A DNA stretch of 64,000 nt from Cymodocea nodosa (taxonomy: Eukaryota > Streptophyta > Magnoliopsida > Alismatales > Cymodoceaceae), in contig CM072339.1 in the NCBI GenBank assembly GCA_036874045.1, forward strand, positions 565,501-629,500, written 5' to 3'. The position numbers were made by a program, and so were the translations under genes. The first letter of the stretch is position 1. Each line of letters begins with the position of its first letter. The notes beneath the pieces were generated by a model. The model was not told the origin of the DNA and ran no database searches. It saw nothing but the letters and a program-made list of their open reading frames with translations. This document shows positions 26,202 through 36,540 of the stretch, piece by piece.

Positions 26202-28244
26202 ATGGAAACCAGCAGTGGAGCGCCGCACATGTTGTTGTTGTTGTTGTTGTTGTTCTTCTTCTTCTTTGTGTTCTTTCCGTGGAATCATCAACTGGAAGCG
26301 ACCTCCGCCGACACGTCCTTCACCGACGAAGCCTTCGATCCTGCCGGCTTCGATCTTTCTGGCTGTGCCAACATGAACAAGCAGCACGGTAGCCTCCTCC
26401 AGCTCACCAACTTCACCCTCCGCTGCAGTGGACTGGCATTCCGCTCTATCCCCGTTCCTTTCCGAAGCTCGTCACAGCCACGCGAAATTCTCTCCTTCTC
26501 CACCACTTTCGTCGTTGCCATCATTCCCAAGTACAAGTCCGTCGTCTCGTTTGGGATGGCGTTTGTAATTTCCCCGTCCAACCATATTCAGCTGAATCGG
26601 AGGCCTCCTTTCTTCGGCATCTTCAACTCGTCCAACAACGGCAGCGCCTCCAACCACATACTCGCCGTTGTCCTCAACGAGATCAGGAACAGCCGCGTCG
26701 GAGTCCACGTCAACGGTGTCGCTCCTCAAGTATGGAGAAGAGCTGCTTACTACGAAGAAGGGCGTTTCAAGAACATCTCTTTCGCCGACGACCAAATCTT
26801 GCACGTCAGCGTGGACTACGACGCCAAGGACATGGAAATGTACGTGACCATGTCTCCGTTCCGCAGGGCAAAGGCAAATCTGATCGGCAACCGCCCCTTT
26901 CTGTCTACCAAGATCAATCTCTCCGACGTGATACTGAACACCATGTACATAGGCTTCTCTGCCACCACCGGTAACGCTCCGACGTCGCACTTCGTCCTTG
27001 GGTGGAGCTTCCGACTGAACGGCAGAGCTCCCCCTCTCGACCTTTCCAGACTTCCGGTGGAGCAATTGCCGAAGACGACCACAGAAGGGAAACCTTCAGT
27101 TCTCACGACATTGATATCTTTCCTGTCGTCTCTGGCGGTACTTGTGGTCGTCACGGGCGTCGTCTTGGCGGTGAGAAGAAGGATCAAGTTTGCGGAAGTT
27201 ATCGAGGATTGGGAGGTGGAATACGGACCTCATCGGTTTTCCTACAAGGACTTGTACGTGGCAACCAAAGGATTCAATGACAGCAAGCTTCTCGGAGTCG
27301 GAGGGTTCGGAAAGGTGTACAAAGGGGTCCTGCCCAAATCGGAAAGCCAAGTTGCCGTCAAGAAAATTTCTCACGACTCCAAACAGGGGATGAGGGAATT
27401 CGTGTCCGAGATCGTCAGCATGGGTCGGCTCCGTCATCGGAACCTGGTGCGACTCCTCGGCTACTGCCGCCGCAAGGGCGAACTCCTCTTGGTCTACGAT
27501 TTCATGCCCAACGGGAGCCTCGACAAGTTCCTCTTCAACAGACCTAAGGTCGCGCTCGATTGGAACCAACGGTTCCATATCATCAAAGACGTGGCCTCGG
27601 GACTGCATTATCTGCACGAAGGGTGGGAGCAGCTTGTCGTCCACCGAGACGTGAAGTCCGGCAACGTCCTCCTCGACGGTGGGCTAAACGGTAGATTAGG
27701 AGACTTCGGCCTCGCGAGGATGTACGACCACGGGACGAACCCAGAGACAACCCACTTGGTGGGCACCTTGGGGTACATTGCGCCGGAGCTAACGATAACC
27801 GGCAAGGCCACGACATCGACCGACGTGTTCGCCTACGGCGTGTTCCTCCTCGAGGTTTCGTGCGGGAGGAGGCCGATCGAACCACACGCACCGAACGGCG
27901 ACATGATCACGACGGAATGGGTCCTGAAGAATTGGACAAACGAAAACTTGCTTTCGTCCGTGGATCCTAGTTTGGAAATGAACTACGTGGCGGAGGAGGC
28001 GGAGCTGGTGTTGAAGCTCGGGTTGCTCTGCTCCCACTCGCAGGAGACCGCACGGCCGTCCATGAGGCAGGTGCTGCAGTTTCTGGAAGGGGAGAATCAG
28101 CTTCCGAAGTTGTCGACGACGTACTGGAAGGACGAGGAGACGCCGACGAGGAGGAACGTGAGTTTCGAGGACTACATGATGTCCTACTCGCCGACGTCGG
28201 TCGCGGCGGCCACCAGCTCGATGGTTCTATCGAGCGGACGGTGA
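26202..28244 (+). CDS. L-type lectin receptor-like kinase (clade IV/SIT-like), unit 2
   Basis: Single exon, 680 residues. I chose the ATG at 26202 because it directly precedes a leucine/phenylalanine signal peptide (about residues 10-23). An in-frame ATG at 26103 would add 33 residues and bury the signal; a TATA-like CTATAAC at 26144 lies between the two. The layout is signal peptide, lectin domain to about residue 282, membrane helix about 303-324, and kinase about 351-631 with Lys387, HRD Asp483 and DFG Asp501. It closely resembles the gene at 18987. Differences are denser in the ectodomain than in the kinase. The lectin metal-binding segment is altered in the same way (AVVLNEIRNSRVG). A start-proximal leucine run is encoded by TTG repeats. 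Confidence 0.93.
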   Translation: METSSGAPHMLLLLLLLFFFFFVFFPWNHQLEATSADTSFTDEAFDPAGFDLSGCANMNKQHGSLLQLTNFTLRCSGLAFRSIPVPFRSSSQPREILSFSTTFVVAIIPKYKSVVSFGMAFVISPSNHIQLNRRPPFFGIFNSSNNGSASNHILAVVLNEIRNSRVGVHVNGVAPQVWRRAAYYEEGRFKNISFADDQILHVSVDYDAKDMEMYVTMSPFRRAKANLIGNRPFLSTKINLSDVILNTMYIGFSATTGNAPTSHFVLGWSFRLNGRAPPLDLSRLPVEQLPKTTTEGKPSVLTTLISFLSSLAVLVVVTGVVLAVRRRIKFAEVIEDWEVEYGPHRFSYKDLYVATKGFNDSKLLGVGGFGKVYKGVLPKSESQVAVKKISHDSKQGMREFVSEIVSMGRLRHRNLVRLLGYCRRKGELLLVYDFMPNGSLDKFLFNRPKVALDWNQRFHIIKDVASGLHYLHEGWEQLVVHRDVKSGNVLLDGGLNGRLGDFGLARMYDHGTNPETTHLVGTLGYIAPELTITGKATTSTDVFAYGVFLLEVSCGRRPIEPHAPNGDMITTEWVLKNWTNENLLSSVDPSLEMNYVAEEAELVLKLGLLCSHSQETARPSMRQVLQFLEGENQLPKLSTTYWKDEETPTRRNVSFEDYMMSYSPTSVAAATSSMVLSSGR

Positions 28245-28560
28245 TCGGCCTGGATGTGACAATCATGGTGTTAATTACTTTATTTACTCCTTTCTTTTAT
28301 GGTTTTGTCGGTTGGCGTTTCCTCCCCTGCGAACCACGTTCACGTAAACTACCTTTTATAAATACGTTGGTTGTATGGCTGCCCACGTATCGAATGCTGA
28401 TCAAAATATTTTTAATCATGGTATTAATCTTGGTGTTACTCTTCTCACTCTGGATTTGCGCTAGTTTTGCGTATCAAAATCGTCTTTGAAACAAACGATC
28501 CTTTCTCTTCAGCACCGGTGATTATCGTCCGTGGGTCATCTCCAAAATTCAGCGACCTCT

Positions 28561-30731
28561 TCGCCACCACGTCGACCGTTCCTTTCTCTTTTCGTTATCT
28601 AGAATTATCTAGAAATAGTTTCAAACCTTCATTTTCCAATTTTTTATTTAAATCTAAAGGTTTTGAGTATATATATATATATATATTTTTGGATTTAAAT
28701 CGTTACTTTTCAAACGAAAAAATATTAACAAATATATCTTGAATGAGATCAAAGCTTTTATACATAATAAATTATGCCATAGATTAACTATTTTATGCAA
28801 ATAGATTTTAATTTAAAAATAATTAACTGAAAATTGTTCTTGATCATGGTACCAGGAGAAACAATAGTTAAACTTATGGTAATTGCATTGTTTTAGATCA
28901 AGGTAAAATATTGTATTAAACTTATAGGAAAGAACATACGTTGATTGAAAATAACAAAACTTCAAAAGGATATTTCTAATATTATAAACACAAAACTATA
29001 TATTCAAAATTATTTTAACATAGAAGTTACTCTTACTAAACTCTAACAAAGAATAACTCTATAAATTTAAAGTAGAACTAAAAGTCACAAACAAACACCA
29101 CTTATATCTACCACCAGAAAGTTAGACCCTAATCCGATTGATTGACCGATTTGAACACATCATATCAGCTAAGTCTAACTCAACATGGAGGCAAAACTAA
29201 CATGATCGACCAACTCTTTTAGGGTTTCGCAGATTTATGCTGGCTATCATGGTTCAAATTTTAATGTCCATGTCTTCCTATTAATTGAAAAAATTATTCC
29301 AACAGTAACGTCTCTATTTAACTTTGAACATGATTTTCTTTCCCTTGAAAATTTAGAATGTAAGAACAATTACATCGTCCGTTGTTGGGTTACAACGATG
29401 GATAATGTAGAGCGTAATGTTTTCTGTCTGGTTTCTTTGGCAGGAGCTGAAATTGTGATGGTCCATTGACTTTGGGTACGCCACTCAATTAAGACGGAGG
29501 AAGAGGTTTGGAAGAACAAAATAATATTTAATTTTCTCTTGCCTGTGGGTGTGCCCAAAACAAGGTTTGGAGCTCTCCTCCCTGTCGACGAGCCGTCTAC
29601 CGAATACCGATGGCTGTTGCTCAGGACTGCCACAAAAGTGAACCGAACCTGGACTAAGTCGAAATACACGATTGCAGGACATGAACCAGAATTCAAGAGA
29701 ATGGATGGATGTTTCAAAGGCCATTGTCTACGAAATAATCCTAAATTAGAAAGATGCAACAACACTTGCATAGAAATATAATATATACAGAAGAATGACC
29801 TCTCCACTCGTAAGTAATTAATTAATTAATTAATTAATTTTAAGTTGAATGTTTTTACATTTCAACATTAAAATCAGGCAATAATGATAGAGAGATTTGC
29901 AGCATAATCGTATCATACTTTTATCTACCAACTCTATGTCAACAAAATAATAATGGATATTCAAGCTCTCAAATTTGGAGTATATATTACATATTTACAT
30001 GTCCTAGTGATTTATCAAATTACTTGCATATTTTCAGAAAGTGTTTTCAATGGATACAAGTAAGATTGAATTGTATACAAGTCATTTGATAATTTTTTGA
30101 AAGCTTTCAAGTAACATTTAACAAAAAATAAGGAACGCTCTGGGAAAACTGGAGGAGGTGTATATTAGATCATGCTATATTGAATTTCACTTAGATATAT
30201 GCTTTGGGAGAAGTTAAAAAGAACTTCTGTATCTTTCATATATAATATTAACTTATACATCCTTAAAAGCATAAAAATCATAACTGTGATACACTTCTTA
30301 TGACTGTTTGTAAAGACGTTAACAGCTGTAGTTTTAAGTATATATGAGATAATATTATATTTAAAGGATATACAAACTATTTCCAACTTTTCTACAGGCA
30401 TCCAAGAAAAAATCCTTGCCAATTTTATGTCCACTGCGTACCACATCCTAGGATTTTGAAAGCAAAAGTTAAGCAAACAGATTTACATAAATGCTACGTA
30501 GTTTTATAAGCAAAATACTTGAAACTAGGATCTTTCTTCTACATTGACCGAAAACCATTATAGAATTTTCAGATATTCAGCTGCTCCCATGCATTACAAG
30601 ACTTCTACCCAGGAAGCATAGCTGACGAGAAGACAAAAAATACAGATGCCATTCCTAATGGGTATGGTTGAGAAAAGCCATGGTAAACAACACTTAGCCG
30701 CACGCTTCATCTAGAAATGCAGGTAATGCAC
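28561..30731. other. Intergenic sequence
   Basis: No gene is supported. A less AT-rich island at about 29,370-29,810 is open for 145 codons on the - strand and 80 on the +, but neither translation resembles a family I know. An (AT)n run occurs at about 28,668-28,686. Confidence 0.5.
29815..29839. repeat. (TTAA)n microsatellite
   Basis: About six uninterrupted TAAT/ATTA units. Confidence 0.85.
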
Positions 30732-32111
30732 TTATTCTGCTGCAAATTCTTCAACCTTTGCCTTAGTTTCTGTTTCCGGTAAAGTCGAAAGATCTATGCG
30801 AGCATCATTCTCCTCTTCTGTGACTGTGTCCACCTTAGCCAATGGATCATTGGAATCAGCTTGAACTGCATTGTGACCCTTACTAGCATTGTCATCATCA
30901 TTATTGGTTGAAGATGTGGAAGAGTTCTCTTCTAGTTTCTCACCCTCATCGGTTGAGTCGGAATTCACAGTCCGTTCAATCAAAATTTTCTCTGACTTGG
31001 GGCTGCCATTATCACTTGTGTTATACACTTTCCATGCTCCAGTTGCAACCCCTCTCGCCCAAGTTTGGTCCTGACCTGAAATCTGAAAAGATGAGCTAGA
31101 ATTCTCAGAATTGGAAAAGTTAGTGGAATTATTTTGTATTCGCGTCAAAGCAAACCGGGGTTCTGCAGTTGAATTAGCTTGATTTTCCACTTGGTTGTCA
31201 TGCTCGGTTAAAATCAAATTTTCTTGAACCTCTGTCTCATGCTCCCTATCCAAATAAGAGGTATTGTTCATGGAAGTGTCGTTAGATAAATGGATCTCAC
31301 TTTTTTCTACGGGAGCACCAGATTCATCATGCTTGGTGTGGTTCGTTGAAGTGTCATTAAATAAACGGATCTCATTTGTTTCTACAAGGGCACCAGATTC
31401 ATCAACTTTGAGGCCATCCTCAGCTCCAGTTGTCTTGTTATTTACAACTAGATCATTCTCTACGTTCTTAATTTGCTCCTCAATATTATTTCTAGATTTG
31501 GATTCAGTCATCTCAGCATCTCGGACAACAGCACTTGAAGCATCATCTCCTTTGTAGTGTTCTTCCCTTGCCTCTTGAATGTTTGCTTCCGTGTTATCCT
31601 GTTCTTCATTGGCTGATAGACCCTGTTCATCAGATTGACCTTCCTTCTCCTCATCATCTTGTGCTTCCTCATTGTGCTCTCCCTCTTCGTCAGGCCCCTC
31701 TCCCTCTTCCTCCTGATCATTTTCATCAATCTCATCTTCTATTGCATCCTTGGCTTCTTCCTCATCACCCTCTTGAAGTCTATTTTCTGCTTCTTCTTCT
31801 GCCTCTTCATTTCCTTCATCATCATTGTGTGTTTCGGACCCCAAATTTGTTTCAACTGCAACCTGAGGGAGATCCTTCCTACCAAATCTCAGGACATCGG
31901 AATGACTATCCTCTACTACAGTTGAAATCTTAGTGTTGCTCTCTTCTAAGGCCCTTTTCTTGTCATGATAATGTTTCACCTGATACAGCAGCCAGATACA
32001 AACAGACACCAGTACAAACACCTGAAGGGCATGTTTGACTTTGAACCCTTTGGTTCTTTGAGTCCTGCCGGATGATTGCTTAAACATGGATGACAATGAA
32101 ATCAAACTCAT
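30732..32111 (-). CDS. Acidic single-pass membrane protein of unknown function
   Basis: Uninterrupted 459-residue frame. The N-terminal 27 residues are basic and Ser-rich (KQSSGRTQRTKGFKVKH), followed by one hydrophobic helix (about 28-44, HALQVFVLVSVCIWLLYQV) and then a long hydrophilic tail. The tail is extremely Glu/Asp-rich at about residues 95-190 and Ser/Asn/Thr-rich afterwards. This suggests a type II membrane protein with the tail on the luminal or extracytosolic side, since the positive residues precede the helix. It resembles widespread uncharacterised plant proteins with the same KGFKVKHxLQ anchor. The function is unknown. A 5' UTR intron is predicted upstream. Confidence 0.85.
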   Translation of the reverse strand: MSLISLSSMFKQSSGRTQRTKGFKVKHALQVFVLVSVCIWLLYQVKHYHDKKRALEESNTKISTVVEDSHSDVLRFGRKDLPQVAVETNLGSETHNDDEGNEEAEEEAENRLQEGDEEEAKDAIEDEIDENDQEEEGEGPDEEGEHNEEAQDDEEKEGQSDEQGLSANEEQDNTEANIQEAREEHYKGDDASSAVVRDAEMTESKSRNNIEEQIKNVENDLVVNNKTTGAEDGLKVDESGALVETNEIRLFNDTSTNHTKHDESGAPVEKSEIHLSNDTSMNNTSYLDREHETEVQENLILTEHDNQVENQANSTAEPRFALTRIQNNSTNFSNSENSSSSFQISGQDQTWARGVATGAWKVYNTSDNGSPKSEKILIERTVNSDSTDEGEKLEENSSTSSTNNDDDNASKGHNAVQADSNDPLAKVDTVTEEENDARIDLSTLPETETKAKVEEFAAE

Positions 32112-32154
32112 TCAAAAAATGACTAGCCAAGTTCCCTTACATGCAAACAGACTT

Positions 32155-32800
32155 CTGCATGATTAAAGAAAGAAAAAAAAAAACCGAGTTACCATTTAAG
32201 ATTGCGATTACATTAAAGATACAACATTATACACTAAGTAGAATCCAGGAACAATAACAAGGAAAGAAATGAAAATCAAGAGGACCGTGTACAAATCTAG
32301 GTACCAGAATCTTGACCCAACCCGTCCAATCGGAATCCCACTTCCTACGATCTTGATTTCACTGTATTACTTGTTCAGTCTGAATCACATAACTCGGAAA
32401 AGAAGTGCAAGATATCATTTCTAGAAACACTATCAAATCAATGCTTTTAGTCCAGCGGCGGGTAACAAAAGGAACCAAGGCATGCCAACATCATGTTGAA
32501 TCCCTAAACTCAAAACCTGCAACGCGCATCACCAAATCAGCGCACCCTGTACCGCCGCCCCCCCGCCCCCCCTCCTCTTTCTGAAACAAACACTTCCTCG
32601 AAACCCTACAAGCAAAACAGATCTACCAAACGCCACGATCCCCCATGGCATTCACCCACCTCAACAGCATGCAAATAAACAAGACCACGAAAAAAGGAGG
32701 AGGAATCGACCATTACAGAAAACCGCTGGAAAGATGGAATCACAGAGGAAACCAGCAGATCCACGAAGGGCAAGCCAAGTGAAAAGATCGGACATATTAC
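32155..32800 (-). other. Probable 5' UTR intron of the acidic membrane protein gene
   Basis: Read on the - strand, a donor CATGTCAG|GTAATATG at 32801/32800 and an acceptor with a strong pyrimidine tract, TTTAATCATGCAG at 32155, frame a 646 bp intron ending 43 bases before the start codon. The region between about 32,801 and 32,950 would be the non-coding first exon. Prediction from splice signals only. Confidence 0.55.
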
Positions 32801-33650
32801 CTGACATGAAGGGGACAAGTACAAGTCCAACCCTTGGAGGCCGAGCAACGTGCAGAGAAGGAAGTGGGAATGGGAGGACGCGAACAGAGAGGGTGCTCGC
32901 CACTTATGTATTAATCGAATGGAAGAGCCAGCTCCAGTTCCACTATGAGGGCTTATCGTAACCACGTATTTTTTCTAATGAAAATAACAAATTTAATTCG
33001 AAGTTCGAATTTAAAATTTATATTAATAATACGATAAAAAAAATTTATGTCACTAAAATATACTTTTAAGAGAGGATTCGTGTACGATGAGAAGAGATGA
33101 AAAATAAAGTAATAGAAAGTTAAAATAAAATGTATTTTTTTGTATGTTGATGGAAAGTAAAAAAAAAGTTTATCTACTTTTAATTTTCTTAAAAAAAAAA
33201 TCTTCGTACTTTCTTTTTAATCTTAAAATATGTAAAATAGTTGAAAAAGGATGACTTATCTCCGCTATATATGTTGACATTAAATGTAAGTTTTTCTTGG
33301 TTCTTTTTTTTCTCAAAATAAATGTATATTATTTTCATATGCGTCTTAAGGTGTGTGCATATATTATATATATATGTGTTAAATGATTTCTCAAAGATTA
33401 ACAACTAATCTTACACCTTGTACTTTCTAGATGCTTCATATATATTATGTCAATCATATCAAATATACCACATATCTTCAGATAAATCAATTTTCATTGT
33501 CAACTACAAATAAATATATAAGTTGATGTTATATAATGTAATTCTTATGAATAAAAAATATCTTAAATTTGTTGTCGATTTTTTTGTATCGTTACGAGAA
33601 GAGAAGACGTCAAATAACTTAAACTCTTACCAGGAATGTTTAATATTTTA

Positions 33651-33652
<2 letters not shown>

Positions 33653-33682
<30 letters not shown>
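33653..33682. repeat. (AT)n microsatellite
   Basis: Fifteen uninterrupted AT units. Confidence 0.9.
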
Positions 33683-33689
33683 CAATATA

Positions 33690-34700
33690 TATCATATAAA
33701 TAGTTTAGACTCTTATTTGAGAGTATTTTTATGTTTATAATAGTTTATACTCCTATTTAAGAGTATTTGTAATTTTAGCGTAAGTGAGGATATTTCGCCA
33801 AGTTTGCTTATGTATGAGAATATTTTCCTTATTCTCCTTTTATATATTTTAACATTATATATTTTTGTTATGCTAAAATAGATATATTTTCTAAATAGTT
33901 TAGACTTTTGTCCAATGGTATATTGGATTTTAACGTATTTTAGATAATTTAAACTTTTATCTAGGAGCAATTGATATTTTCATTGCTCAAATATATATTT
34001 CTACAATCAAGCCTTTCTAAATATAGATATATATATAGTTTAGATAATTTGGGCTCTTATTAGGTAGTTTAAGCTCATATATTAGAATAATTTAGTATTT
34101 TATATTTTATATCATCTATTTTTTTATAAACAATTTATACTAATATCTAAGAGTATTTGGTATTTTATATACATATATATTTTTAATATCTCATATTTTT
34201 ATTTGAGTCAAAATATAATTTTTCTAAATAGTTTATACTTCTACTTGAGAGTATTTGGTATTTTGTATACAAATATATATTTTAACATTTCATATTTTAT
34301 TTGAGTCAAAACATTATTATTATATGTATTTCAAATTTTACCTTGGGTCAGACCAACGCTAAATATGGCATGACCAAGTTCATATTTTTCCTTTTTTTTG
34401 ATATTTATGTTTCACATCTAAAATATTTAATTTCTTTTCCTCATTTTTTTGCTTTGGATATCCATATGTCACATCCAAAGTATTTTAATTTTCACTTTAG
34501 ATATTTATGTATTATATCTAAATTGTTTTAATTTTTCACCTTGAATATTTTATATCATGTCCAAAAGCATTTTATTTTTTTACTTTAGATACTTATATCT
34601 AAATAATTTTGATATTATATATTTCATATCTAAAATATATGAAATGCTTACTTTAGATGTTATATTCACTCATCTAAAAATATCTTTGAGTTTTTTTATA
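33690..34700. repeat. Degenerate AT-rich tandem repeat array
   Basis: Two related patterns recur. From 33,690 to 34,320 a phrase like AGTTTATACT-CTATTTGAGAGTATTTGG returns irregularly about every 100-150 bases. From 34,390 to 34,700 a shorter phrase like TTTAGATATTTATGT-ATATCTAAA returns about every 50-60 bases. The copies are strongly diverged. No coding potential. Confidence 0.6.
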
Positions 34701-35907
34701 TGAAATACTCTAATTTCGTCTGTATTTCCATCTTCTTCTTTTTTACTTTCATATTTTAGATGTAGGATATTATATCCAAAATGCTTAACCTTATATTATT
34801 TTCTTCGTCGTCACGGTCCGAATTCATCACTTAAGAGGAGTGTAACAGACATTTTCTTTTCAACTATCACTATAATTTGAACCTTTTGTTCTTAAAAAAA
34901 AAAAAAAAAAGTGCGTCACGACAAGTCTTCAACCGACGTCATCGTAGTACACTTCCTTCATTTGTTTTTTATTTTTTTATTTGTCGCAGTCGTGGACGGA
35001 GGACAGAGGTAAAAGCCGACAGCTTGGAGGGGAGATGAGATTTGGGTGATTGTGTGTACGTACTGAAGGTTACTAGTGATTATTATTATTATTTTTTTTT
35101 ATGAGGGACGAGGAATCGTTTATTTAATTTTCAAATGAATGCCTTCACATCTCACAATGACATCATAGATACTTTTGTTTTTAGATTGAGTGACATCTGT
35201 TTATTGAAATAATATTATTTATAAATTTTTAATCTATTTTTTAATGTTTTTAAAAATATAATGCAAATAATATTTAGTGAATCATTCACTCTTTTTACTG
35301 ATATTATAATGTTCTAAAAAAAAAAATATTATACAACGGTTAATTGAAAGAGAATATTTTAAAATAAAATCGTCCAAATTTATTATAAACATATTTTTCA
35401 GTGGTAAATGTCATTTATCGCGTTTACGTTAGACATAAGAAAAGGTGTAATCTTGATATATGTTATATAGATTGCAGTTCATCTATGCAACTTGAATTAA
35501 ACAATCAAAATACAAGTAAATATTAATGACCAGTGCATTAAGTAAGCCCGGATATCCTAAGCAATCTCAAATGTTTTTTTTTGACGATCTCAAATTTGAT
35601 TTCGATGAATTTATTTCTCTATTATTTTTCCTTTTTTATCATTTTTTTTTCTTCTTTTATTATTTTTCCTTTTACTTTTTTTCTTTCTTTCTCCCTCTTT
35701 TCTTCCCTAGCATCGTGAAAGAAGGTTTGGGCAGCAATGGCTCCAATACGTCGTCAAAAACTAAGGGAGCATTTTGATTCAATGGTGTTTCAATCGTGAG
35801 ATAGGGGAGCTAAGAGTGATTCGGATGTTACTTCTTGAATTTCAAAGGATGTTGTTGTTTCAAGCATATTGCTCAATTCTCGTTTCATCACCTTGAATGT
35901 TGTATCC

Positions 35908-36540
35908 TTAAGGGGTGTATGTGCACTTAGAAAATGGAAAAAAATGTCAGAAATGAAAATGGTGGAAAATTTTATGACATTTTTTGGGTGTTTATGCACT
36001 AGATGATTTTCCATCATTTTCCACCATTTTCTCTTGGTATATAAAAAAAATTTTCTTTTGTTTTCCTATATTTTGATATCTTAAACTGATGGAAAATGAA
36101 GTAAAAGAAAATATGAATTATCACAGAATATATTAACAATATGCAATTTTAATATAGAAATTATTTATGTCTTTAATAGATGAAAATTGATATTATGAGA
36201 GATATGTAGAATAATAAAGATGTGTAAAATATATTTTATATTGTAACAATTATTATAAATGACTTTATCTTATATTATTTATAATAAATTTTGTTATTCT
36301 CTATCTTATCTTATAGATAAATACAAAAAATATTTAATTTATTAATTTATTAATTTTTATTTTATAAATAAACATATATATTTTATATTTTATGATTTTT
36401 CATTATTTTATGTTATGTACACAAATATCTTGATTTCTTATTGATTTTTCGTTACTTTCTATCATTTTTCTTTCTATTATTTTCTTTGATATTTCGTCAT
36501 TTTCTTTTCACCATTTTATAGGTGTACAAACACTCCCTTA
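35908..36540. mobile_element. MITE-like element with terminal inverted repeats
   Basis: The left end reads TTAAGGGGTGTATGTGCACTTA and the right end, reverse-complemented, CTAAGGGAGTGTTTGTACACC, then both continue with AAAATGG-GAAAA. Between them lies about 590 bp of AT-rich DNA without coding capacity. An internal GGGTGTTTATGCACTAGATG at about 35,987 resembles the left end again, which hints at nesting or internal duplication. The terminal sequence is hAT-like in character, but I cannot identify a clear target-site duplication. Confidence 0.5.

Larger units (their letters stand above)
22607..28560. repeat. Tandem segmental duplication, unit 2
   Basis: Collinear copy of 14085-21420, in direct orientation. 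It contains the second NFS1 pseudogene and the second lectin receptor kinase. From the pseudogene to the receptor it is about 1.5 kb shorter than unit 1. Downstream of the gene, the ACCGGTGAT-AT-GTCCGTG block at 28,515 matches 21,368, showing that the 3' flank was included. Confidence 0.85.

Noticed and set aside
29370-29807. A 145-codon open frame on the - strand with a shorter one opposite
   Set aside because: No domain or family resemblance and no splice partners; higher GC alone is not enough to call a gene.
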